NCBI GenBank assembly: GCA_013695905.1
Contig: JACCZQ010000229.1
Coordinates: forward strand, 1-5,081
Reading direction: 5' to 3'
DNA from: Chthoniobacterales bacterium
GTDB lineage: Bacteria > Verrucomicrobiota > Verrucomicrobiia > Chthoniobacterales > UBA10450
DNA: 5,081 nt
Positions 1 to 4,532 of this stretch are shown here, piece after piece (within the stretch, counting starts at the first letter, position 1; the number at the start of each line of letters is the position of its first letter). Both the position numbers and the translations under genes were made by a program. The notes under the pieces were generated by a model. That model saw nothing but the letters and a program-made list of their open reading frames with translations, ran no database searches and was not told the DNA's origin.

Positions 1-2
1 GC

Positions 3-197
3 TTGCGTTACGTTGCGAATATCCTCGACGACTCCTCGCCCAAATGGAGCGCCAACGCTTTCGAGATCGTTCCCACTACCGCACGAGACAGCCGGTTGCC
101 CTTGGATGTCCTCGCCCGCACCCGTGATTTCGAGAGCCATGTCCCGGAGCTAAAGACGATTGAAGACGCCATTGCATATTTCTCACAAACGTCCTAA
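3..197 (+). CDS. Unrecognised protein, C-terminal 64 residues, 5' end outside the window
   Basis: The frame is open to the left edge, so only the C-terminus is visible; the TTG at position 3 is simply the first codon in frame. The segment is hydrophilic, has no membrane segment, and ends in DAIAYFSQTS. I do not recognise a family. Its TAA stop (195-197) lies inside the left core of the palindrome at 192-320. Integron cassette genes typically end this way, so I infer that this is cassette cargo. Codon use is ordinary for the GC-rich context. Coding status is plausible but rests on an open frame and the attC context only. Confidence 0.55.
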   Translation: MRYVANILDDSSPKWSANAFEIVPTTARDSRLPLDVLARTRDFESHVPELKTIEDAIAYFSQTS

Positions 198-320
198 CCA
201 GGCGATGCATCTGACCGCGAGCAAGCCTGCGATTTACGCTGGGCGTGTCTGCCGTCGTGAGCGTATGCTGCGTGGGATGCGCAGAGGGCTCGCGGCAGCT
301 GATCTTGTGTCTCGTTAGGT
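192..320 (+). other. attC-like recombination site 1 (integron cassette 3' end)
   Basis: This 129-base imperfect palindrome is bounded by a left core TCCTAAC (192-198) and a right core GTTAGGT (314-320), which are near-perfect inverted copies. The right core fits GTTRRRY. Inside, CCGCGAGC (215-222) pairs with GCTCGCGG (288-295). The stem is extended outward by TG (212-213) with CA (296-297), leaving A214 unpaired. Further in, TACGCT (235-240) pairs with AGCGTA (260-265). A bulged base on one arm is the feature by which integron integrases read the folded bottom strand of attC. The length is within the known attC range, and the stop codon of the preceding ORF overlaps the left core. No second site of this exact sequence is present, but the site at 3786-3919 shares the right shoulder and stem layout. 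Confidence 0.72.
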
Positions 321-339
321 CTCGTGCGCCTTACAACCA

Positions 340-669
340 ATGCCAACTGATCTTCCATCGTTTCTCTACGGAATGCTCACTTCTGGCGTTTTGACCGCTT
401 TTGTCACCTATCGGCTCACCCTGAGTAGCGGGCGCATTGAGCGTCGCAATGACTTTCGCGGGTTTCTCGGCAGATGGCTGACTGACATTCAAAGAGTTCG
501 TGCTGGTGATGCCGAAGCCACTTACGCCGCATACATTGCTAACATTCAGCATTTCGGCGGGTACGCAGCAAAGCTCCGGCGCGACTTCGTTCGTAAGCAC
601 AAGTTCCAAAGGCTTTGCGGAGATCTCGCGCATCTTTTGCCCGAACACATCAAAACCAACGGGGTGTAA
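340..669 (+). CDS. Small membrane-anchored protein of unknown function (109 aa)
   Basis: The ATG lies 20 bases after attC-like site 1, the usual spacing for a cassette gene. Residues about 6-28 form one hydrophobic segment (SFLYGMLTSGVLTAFVTY), followed by a basic, helical, hydrophilic region rich in Arg. This suggests a single N-terminal membrane anchor with a cytoplasmic tail. No catalytic motif is visible and I cannot name the family. The TAA stop (667-669) is followed by one C and then immediately by the left end of the RAYT element. The C-terminus could therefore have been shortened by that insertion. Alternatively the stop is native and lies on the left core of a lost attC, since the bases 664-670 read GTGTAAC. 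No clear Shine-Dalgarno sequence is seen. An antisense frame over 331-696 is judged a shadow because its composition is less protein-like. Confidence 0.6.
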   Translation: MPTDLPSFLYGMLTSGVLTAFVTYRLTLSSGRIERRNDFRGFLGRWLTDIQRVRAGDAEATYAAYIANIQHFGGYAAKLRRDFVRKHKFQRLCGDLAHLLPEHIKTNGV

Positions 670-670
670 C

Positions 671-699
671 GGGGTCGTGTCTAAACGTTTTGACAATGT
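671..699 (+). repeat. Left terminal inverted repeat of the RAYT element
   Basis: The 29 bases match the reverse complement of 1698-1726 at 24 positions; differences are at repeat positions 8, 9, 16, 17 and 26. The blocks GGGGTCG, TCTAAA and TTTTGACA are common to both ends. Bases 681-703 additionally form a 6-bp hairpin (CTAAAC/GTTTAG, 11-base loop), which is not conserved at the right end. Confidence 0.75.
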
Positions 700-723
700 T
701 TAGCGGTGGCTCACGCTTGGCCA

Positions 724-1716
724 ATGGCGCGTGCGCTGCGGATTGAGTACGAGGGAGCGCTCTATCACATCACTGCACGCGGCAATCGGCGCGACCGGAT
801 CTTTGCTGGCGACCAGGACCGGCAGGATTTCATCGATCTGCTCACAGTGTCACTCGCGCGCTACGCAGTGGAGTTGCACGCTTACGTTTTGCTGACCAAT
901 CACTTCCACCTGATTGCCCGGACGAGCCGGGCGAACCTGGCACGATGGATGCACTGGCTTCTGGTGGCGTATACCGTCCGGTTTAATCGCCGTCACAGCG
1001 CTGTCGGGCACCTTTTCCAAGGGCGTTACAAAAGTTTGCTGGTGGAACCCGGGAGTTATCTTCTGGAGTTGAGCCGTTATCTTCATCTAAACCCGGTGCG
1101 CGGCAGCCGCCGTGGCGCGGGCACTCCGCAGGAGCGGCGGGAACGACTGCGGGCGTATTCGTGGAGCAGCTATCGTGGTTATGCCGGGGTGGCGAGACAG
1201 GCGAGTTTCGTCACGGAGGATCTTGTGTTTGGGGAATTTCAGGCACGAACTGGCCAGGCCACGAGAGTGCAGTATCGGCGGTTTGTCGAAGAAGGGCTCC
1301 TGCGCGAGATCGAGAATCCCGCAGAAGCGGCGCAATGGCAGGCAGTCCTCGGAAGCGAGGAGTTTCTGCAGACGATCAAAGACCGAATGCAAGCGCGGCG
1401 AGAAGGTCGGCGTGAAGTGAAGGCGTTGCGGAAGGCCACGGCTGGTCCGTCGCCCGGAGCTGTAGTGGCGGTGGTGGCAAAGAAGTATGGTGTGCCTGCC
1501 GTCCGTCTGCTTCAGGGCAGAGCGTATGGTCTGCGGGCGCGGAGTGTGGCAATGTGGGCCGTGTGGCAGCTCTGCGGTTTGACGCTGCGGGAGATTGGCG
1601 AACTCTTTGGCGGAATGGATTATGCGGCGGTGGCGCAGCGCATCCGGCGGCTGGAATCAGACCGACAGCGGCGCAAGGAATTGCATGACGTGCTGATACA
1701 ATGTCAAAATATTTAG
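724..1716 (+). CDS. REP-associated tyrosine transposase (RAYT, Y1_Tnp family) with DnaA-like C-terminal domain
   Basis: The protein has 330 residues counted from ATG 724, chosen because the family begins with M-A-R-x-L-R-x-E; an in-frame GTG at 706 would add six residues. Residues 1-125 are the Y1 single-strand DNA nuclease domain. They contain ALYHITARGNRR, the metal-binding HUH motif HFH (60-62, in LLTNHFHLIAR) and the nucleophilic Tyr119 in SRYLHLNPVRG. The enzyme class cuts single-stranded hairpin ends and forms a 5'-phosphotyrosine link. Residues about 245-315 resemble the DnaA domain IV helix-turn-helix (LREIGELFGGMDYAAVAQRI), a known accessory tail of one RAYT branch, probably for DNA recognition. 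The length is full for this branch and no frameshift or key-residue loss is seen, so it may be active. The stop TAG lies in the right inverted repeat. Confidence 0.92.
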   Translation: MARALRIEYEGALYHITARGNRRDRIFAGDQDRQDFIDLLTVSLARYAVELHAYVLLTNHFHLIARTSRANLARWMHWLLVAYTVRFNRRHSAVGHLFQGRYKSLLVEPGSYLLELSRYLHLNPVRGSRRGAGTPQERRERLRAYSWSSYRGYAGVARQASFVTEDLVFGEFQARTGQATRVQYRRFVEEGLLREIENPAEAAQWQAVLGSEEFLQTIKDRMQARREGRREVKALRKATAGPSPGAVVAVVAKKYGVPAVRLLQGRAYGLRARSVAMWAVWQLCGLTLREIGELFGGMDYAAVAQRIRRLESDRQRRKELHDVLIQCQNI

Positions 1717-1726
1717 ATGCGACCCC
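1698..1726 (-). repeat. Right terminal inverted repeat of the RAYT element
   Basis: Read on the minus strand it begins GGGGTCGCATCTAAAT and pairs with the left repeat at 24 of 29 positions. It includes the last codons and the stop of the transposase gene. Its outer part, CGACCCC next to TTAGATG, recurs twice more in the following array, at 1739-1752 and 1809-1822. Confidence 0.75.
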
Positions 1727-1857
1727 TTAGATGCTTTTCGACCCCTTAGATGCTTTCCTTAGATGCTTAGATGGACTTTAGACTCTCTTAGACTTAGATG
1801 CTCTGATACGACCCCTTAGATGTTACTTAGATGCTTTAGATGCTTAGATGTTAGATG
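1713..1857 (+). repeat. Irregular TTAGATG heptamer array
   Basis: Eleven exact TTAGATG copies start at 1713, 1727, 1746, 1759, 1767, 1794, 1816, 1827, 1836, 1844 and 1851. Two TTAGACT variants start at 1778 and 1788. Spacing varies from 6 to 22 bases, so this is not a simple tandem satellite. A longer unit, CGACCCCTTAGATG, occurs three times (1720-1733, 1739-1752, 1809-1822); its GACCCC block is the outer tip of the transposon's right end. CTGATAC occurs at 1693-1699 and again at 1803-1809, so a short piece of the right end appears copied with internal loss. The array is AT-rich against GC-rich flanks and ends in GTTAGATG, the same eight bases as the right core of the attC-like site at 3913-3920. 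I infer slippage or repeated aberrant transposition at the element end. Confidence 0.85.
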
Positions 1858-2097
1858 CCTTTCGAGAGCTTTCGCATCATGGAAGACTTCGCCGCGGCGC
1901 TGCCGGAATCGAAGGTGAAGGATGCGCTGCGCGATGCGCTCTCACGCACCAAGCCATTTCGACGCTTTAAGGACGTGGTCCACGGCGATCTCGCGGTGCG
2001 GGATCGCTGGTTTTCCTTCCGCGAGGACGCGGTCGCCAGGCTGGCCAGTGACATGCTGTCCGTGCGAGGCATCGAGGCAGAATGGATCAGGAGATGA
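1855..2097 (+). pseudogene. UPF0158 family protein, N-terminally truncated
   Basis: The 80 residues match the C-terminal half of the UPF0158 family, which has no established function: an F-x-x-F-R-I-M-E-D-F-A block, then ALPESKVKDALRDALS, KPFRRFKDVVH and DRWFSFREDAV. Family members are usually about 140-160 residues long, and the N-terminal half is missing. The frame opens at an ATG that belongs to the last heptamer of the TTAGATG array and is preceded directly by an in-frame TAG. The repeat array therefore forms the 5' boundary of the relic. The C-terminus (EAEWIRR, then TGA) looks natural. No ribosome binding site is visible. I read it as a gene cut by the rearrangement that made the array; expression as a half-protein is possible but unsupported. 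Confidence 0.72.
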
Positions 2098-2466
2098 ACG
2101 CCGACTGGTGCGGCGGTCTCGCTTTCGGGCCTACCGCCTGTCTCCGCCCACCTGGTCCGCTCGACCCCTGATTCGGAGAAAGCGAAGACTGCTTTGGCGT
2201 CTTGGCCTTCCTGCACCATGACTATGAAGTGTGGCCGAAGAAACTTTTATCGCGCCGTAGCACTGCGAAGGAGGATGGCTCTGCCACGCGCCTACCGCCG
2301 CACAAAAAAAATGTCAGCGTTTGAAAGCCCGGCCGCCTGCGCATCCGTTACGGCAGCGTCTCGGCGCGACCGCGTATCACATTCCCGTCGGCTTTCTTCC
2401 GCGATCCGTGTTTCCGAAAAGCCGGCCGATTGTCAGAGCTCGGCATCTGCATTAAATAAGAGACGG
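2098..2466. other. Gene-free, apparently degraded interval
   Basis: No convincing complete gene is seen on either strand over these 369 bases. The forward frame that continues into the next gene is Arg/Ser-rich and lacks protein-like patterning. One short stretch, at 2211-2246 in the frame starting at 2211, reads LHHDYEVWPKKL, which resembles an internal segment of YjbQ-type proteins. It is followed by an in-frame stop after about 30 unmatched residues. A candidate promoter lies at the end (2430-2457). Nothing resembling an attC core pair was found here. Confidence 0.5.
2430..2457 (+). promoter_or_regulatory. Candidate sigma-70 promoter for the 2467-3236 gene pair
   Basis: TTGTCA (2430-2435) is followed, after a 16-base spacer, by TTAAAT (2452-2457); a 17-base spacing to TAAATA (2453-2458) is also possible. 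These AT-rich hexamers stand out in GC-rich sequence. Transcription would start about at the ATG at 2467, implying a leaderless or nearly leaderless mRNA. That would agree with the weak purine run (AAGAGACGG) before that start. This is a consensus match only. Confidence 0.35.
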
Positions 2467-2670
2467 ATGAACGCCAGCGCTGCCCTCGACCAGCAGATCG
2501 AACGTTATCGCCAGATGACGGGCGAAGAACGTTTGTCGATCGCACTCGGTTTACACGAGATGTCGTGCGACATCGCGCGCGAAGGCATTCGCCACGGACA
2601 TCCCGGAGCCGACCCCGCCGAGGTCGAGCGATTGCTCCGCCGCCGCCTCGAACTGGCCCGCGCCGGATGA
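2467..2670 (+). CDS. Small helical protein paired with a nucleotidyltransferase (67 aa), possible antitoxin or partner
   Basis: The protein runs from MNASAALDQQIERYRQM to LELARAG and is predicted to be almost wholly helical and charged, with no membrane segment. Its core, Y-R-x-M-T-G-E-E-R-L-x-I-A-L-G-L-H-E, followed by A-R-E-G-I-R and an E-V-E-R-L-L-R-R-R-L tail, recalls small proteins often encoded directly before AbiEii/DUF6036-like nucleotidyltransferases. That recollection is from family knowledge and was not searched. I chose ATG 2467 because the family similarity begins there, and the upstream in-frame extension to 2194 is low-complexity Arg/Ser sequence. Its TGA overlaps the ATG of the next gene (ATGA at 2667-2670), so the two are translationally coupled. 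An antitoxin or accessory role is inferred from context only. Confidence 0.75.
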   Translation: MNASAALDQQIERYRQMTGEERLSIALGLHEMSCDIAREGIRHGHPGADPAEVERLLRRRLELARAG

Positions 2671-3236
2671 ACGAGCGCGAACTGCTGGTGGATTGCTTGC
2701 GCCGTTTGAACCGGACCGGCGTGATCTATTACCTCACCGGCTCGATGGCGAGTAACTACTGGGGCATTCCGCGCACGACGCATGATTTGGATTTTGTCGT
2801 GCAACTCCCTGCGACCGCGGTGCCCCGCATCGTTCAGGAATTCAGCGGCGATTTCTACATCGAAGAAGCCGCGGTCCGCGCCGTCTATGAACCGCCGCAC
2901 CAGTTCAACGCCATCGATACGCGTTCGGCGCTGAAGGTGGACTTCTGGCTGGCTGGGACTGAGCCATTTGATCAGGAGATGCTGCGACGTCGCGTTCAGG
3001 TCACGCTCTTCGGCGAGCCCGCCTGGATCTCGACCGCCGAGGATGTGATTCTGCACAAGCTCCTTTGGAATCGAATCTCGCCTTCCGATCGACAACTTGG
3101 GGACGCTGCCGGCGTCGTTGCCGTGCAAGCGGTCGCGCTGGACAAAGATTACCTCCGCCAGTGGGCCGGCGAGTTGCAGTTGGGTGACGAGCTGCAGCTT
3201 TTGCTAACCGGCAAGATCAAACCAAAAGACACGTAA
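2667..3236 (+). CDS. Nucleotidyltransferase-fold protein (AbiEii/DUF6036-like), possible toxin of a TA pair
   Basis: The 189-residue protein starts at ATG 2667 within an ATGA overlap. Residues 20-46 carry the polymerase-beta-type nucleotidyltransferase signature: Y-Y-L-T-G-S-M-A-S, then R-T-T-H-D-L-D-F-V-V, giving the GS pair at 25-26 and metal ligands D40 and D42. The third acidic ligand is probably D92 in LKVDFW. A helical C-terminal part follows (AEDVILHKLLW at 124-134, then a DYLRQWAGEL block), as in DUF6036/AbiEii-like proteins. The length and all catalytic residues look intact. Enzymes of this fold in toxin-antitoxin systems attach nucleotides to tRNA or proteins, but the substrate here is unknown. 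Because of the coupled small upstream gene I infer a two-gene module, possibly defensive; a non-toxic enzyme pair is an alternative. Confidence 0.82.
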   Translation: MNERELLVDCLRRLNRTGVIYYLTGSMASNYWGIPRTTHDLDFVVQLPATAVPRIVQEFSGDFYIEEAAVRAVYEPPHQFNAIDTRSALKVDFWLAGTEPFDQEMLRRRVQVTLFGEPAWISTAEDVILHKLLWNRISPSDRQLGDAAGVVAVQAVALDKDYLRQWAGELQLGDELQLLLTGKIKPKDT

Positions 3237-3251
3237 CATCATGCCGGCCCT

Positions 3252-3791
3252 TTGGGCCCAGACCGTACGAAATCGCTCACCGAACATCTCTGGTTCGAAG
3301 TGCCGGGCCGGCGCGGGTTCGTCTCCGTACCATTTCTCGCTACGTCCGGGTCTGCTTTTCCGCCGGAGCATCGGCTTTGGCGCTTCGGAGACGCGCCGAT
3401 TCACATCGATTGCCTTCAAGACTGGCCCGATCGGCACGAGTTCTGTTCAGCTTACTACCGCCAGCGGCTGGAGCAGTATTCACGCGAGGGCTGGCCGATC
3501 CTCGCCTTCGGCGATGGGTGGTTTTTGGGCATGGCTTTACCATATCCTGGGACGGTCTACGCGGCCTTGGACGAGGACATAGTTGAGGTGCACGTCGAGG
3601 ACTGGCCGATTACATTTATGGCCGACGCGCGGCCGTGGACTGAGTTCATTTCTGGCCGATGGCACGATTCTGCTACGCACCTGCACAGCTATGCGCTCGC
3701 CCGCGCTCAAGTCGTCATCGGAGAAGTTAGACGTGCTGCTCCCGATACAAAGGCCTTATATGCGCTCATCACAGAACATAAAATGACCTAA
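3252..3791 (+). CDS. Unrecognised protein, probable cassette gene with a chimeric or YjbQ-like N-terminus
   Basis: The frame is open for about 180 codons from TTG 3252 and ends in a TAA that sits on the left core of attC-like site 2. Residues 6-26 (TKSLTEHLWFEV, then PGRRGFVSV) closely resemble the N-terminus of the YjbQ/UPF0047 family, whose members start M-K-S-x-T-E-Y-L-W-F. Here the family's initiator position is ACG (3267-3269) instead of ATG. After about residue 26 the similarity stops. The rest has a distinctive Trp-rich, acidic composition (HIDCLQDWPDRHEF, GWPILAFGDGWFLG, VEVHVEDWPI) that I do not recognise. I infer that a YjbQ relic has been joined in frame near 3330 to a cassette gene lacking its own start. 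The true start is undetermined, and no Shine-Dalgarno sequence is evident. Confidence 0.5.
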   Translation: MGPDRTKSLTEHLWFEVPGRRGFVSVPFLATSGSAFPPEHRLWRFGDAPIHIDCLQDWPDRHEFCSAYYRQRLEQYSREGWPILAFGDGWFLGMALPYPGTVYAALDEDIVEVHVEDWPITFMADARPWTEFISGRWHDSATHLHSYALARAQVVIGEVRRAAPDTKALYALITEHKMT

Positions 3792-3919
3792 ACCAAACGA
3801 TGCAGCCAACCGCTGGCCGACATTGGCCGACATACGCCCAAGCTTTCCATGACTCAAACCTCTTCACCCGCCGCCACGCGCGCCCTCGCCAGCGGTGGCT
3901 GATCTTGGTCTCGTTAGAT
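3786..3919 (+). other. attC-like recombination site 2 (integron cassette 3' end)
   Basis: This 134-base imperfect palindrome follows the TAA of the preceding ORF and ends in GTTAGAT (3913-3919), a perfect GTTRRRY core. The left core is poorer (CCTAAAC, 3787-3793, one extra A). The arm at 3803-3817 (CAGCC, A, ACCGCTGGC) pairs with GCCAGCGGTGGCTG (3888-3901) over 14 base pairs, with one unpaired A. Outward, ACCAAACGAT (3792-3801) pairs imperfectly with ATCTTGGT (3902-3909). GCTGATCTTG-GTCTCGTTAG is shared with site 1 apart from one T, and GATGCA opens the left arm in both. A perfect 10-bp tandem, TGGCCGACAT twice, lies at 3814-3833. The long arm pairing plus the bulged base is the strongest attC evidence in the window. 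Confidence 0.75.
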
Positions 3920-4424
3920 GACCGCGCGCATTTCTTTCGTTGCCATGTGTGCAGTTGTTATAGGCCTGGTTGGCTGCAATCGGCGGGCTTTCACGGTACC
4001 CGGAGAGTCGATGGAGCCCACGTTTCGGCGGGGCGACCGAGTCACTGCAGACATTTGGGCTTATGCCCTCCACCCTCCCAGGCGTTGGGATGTGGTTGTC
4101 GTTCATCCGAAGGCCGCCGACTTGAAAGATGTCGTTTGGGTGATGCGCATCGTGGCGCTGCCTGGAGAGAAGATCTCTTTCTCCGACGGACACATTCTCA
4201 TAGACGGCACCCTATTGGTGCCGCCTCCGCAGATTGCGGCCATCTATTTCAAAGATCTTGGTTCCCAGCCCTCCTCCTCCGACGCTGGGCCTACCATTCA
4301 TCCCTATACAGTGCCGAAAGACTGCTATTACGTCGTCGGAGACAACCCGCTGGCTGCCTACGACAGTCGAGCGTGGGGCTCGCTACCGCGCGGCAATATC
4401 CTTGGAAGGGTTCTCGACAAGTGA
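3918..4424 (+). CDS. Signal peptidase I-like (S26) lipoprotein lacking the catalytic lysine
   Basis: The protein has 168 residues. Its ATG overlaps the right core of attC-like site 2 (GTTAGATG), so the start codon travels with the cassette. Residues 1-20 are a hydrophobic signal ending in a lipobox (LVGC, Cys20), predicting lipid anchoring in place of the usual membrane helix. The S26 serine box is present (PGESMEPTFRRGD, Ser31). So are the region DVVWVMRIVALPGE (71-84) and the late box GDNPLAAYDSRAWG (141-154). In active bacterial signal peptidase I the residue before the Arg of the K-R-x-x-x-x-P-G-D box is the general-base lysine. Here it is Met76, encoded by ATG at 4143-4145, one base from AAG. 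The protein may be inactive, use another residue (Lys85 is near), or have changed role. A candidate attC core follows the stop. Confidence 0.85.
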   Translation: MTARISFVAMCAVVIGLVGCNRRAFTVPGESMEPTFRRGDRVTADIWAYALHPPRRWDVVVVHPKAADLKDVVWVMRIVALPGEKISFSDGHILIDGTLLVPPPQIAAIYFKDLGSQPSSSDAGPTIHPYTVPKDCYYVVGDNPLAAYDSRAWGSLPRGNILGRVLDK

Positions 4425-4428
4425 AGTC

Positions 4429-4532
4429 ATCTAACGCAGAGCGTGAGAACTTACTTTCCACAGGCGTTCTTCCGAAAACACCTCTGCTGCGACTGAATAC
4501 CTCGGCACGACTCGATCACAGCGACGTTAGCC
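4429..4532 (+). other. Weak attC-like core pair after the S26 gene, possibly a damaged site
   Basis: ATCTAAC (4429-4435), five bases after the TGA of the S26 gene, fits the left-core consensus RYYYAAC. GTTAGCC (4526-4532) resembles a right core. The sequence between shows only feeble inverted pairing and lacks the arm shared by the other two sites. The putative right core also lies within the coding end of the minus-strand PIN gene. I infer that the left end of a cassette site survives and that the rest was lost when the toxin module became its neighbour. It could also be chance. Confidence 0.3.

Larger units (their letters stand above)
671..1726 (+). mobile_element. RAYT (Y1/HUH transposase) element with 29-bp terminal inverted repeats
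   Basis: This 1056-base unit consists of a single transposase gene between inverted ends. The left end (671-699, starting GGGGTCGTGTCTAAAC) and the complement of the right end (1726-1698, starting GGGGTCGCATCTAAAT) agree at 24 of 29 positions. Four of the five differences are transitions. The transposase stop codon lies inside the right repeat. The left end can also fold on itself (CTAAAC 681-686 with GTTTAG 698-703), the kind of hairpin HUH enzymes bind. No flanking target duplication is seen, as expected for HUH transposases. The element abuts the stop codon of the 340-669 ORF on the left and a TTAGATG repeat array on the right. Confidence 0.75.

Noticed and set aside
331..696. 121-codon minus-strand open frame opposite the 340-669 ORF
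   Set aside because: It overlaps the forward ORF and the transposon end almost exactly, has Ser/Asn/Ala-rich patterning with no family resemblance, and starts inside the inverted repeat. It is a shadow of the forward frame.
702..711. AGCGGTGGCT shared with the right arm of attC-like site 2 (3892-3901), as a remnant attC arm inside the transposon
   Set aside because: It is only 10 bases of simple GC-rich sequence, with no matching partner arm nearby; it is probably coincidence.
1713..1857. CRISPR array
   Set aside because: The repeats are only 7 bases (14 at most), spacing is irregular at 6-22 bases, and there are no spacers of constant length or cas genes.
2194..2466. N-terminal extension of the 67-residue protein to position 2194
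   Set aside because: The extra 91 residues are Arg/Ser/Ala-rich without domain pattern, and the family similarity and candidate promoter both point to the ATG at 2467.
2505..3128. 207-codon minus-strand open frame across the nucleotidyltransferase gene
   Set aside because: It is fully antisense to a gene with clear catalytic motifs. Long antisense frames are common in GC-rich DNA.
3246..3258. Hairpin GGCCC-TTT-GGGCC as a terminator after the nucleotidyltransferase gene
   Set aside because: The stem is only 5 bp and no T-run follows; it also lies in the start region of the next open frame.
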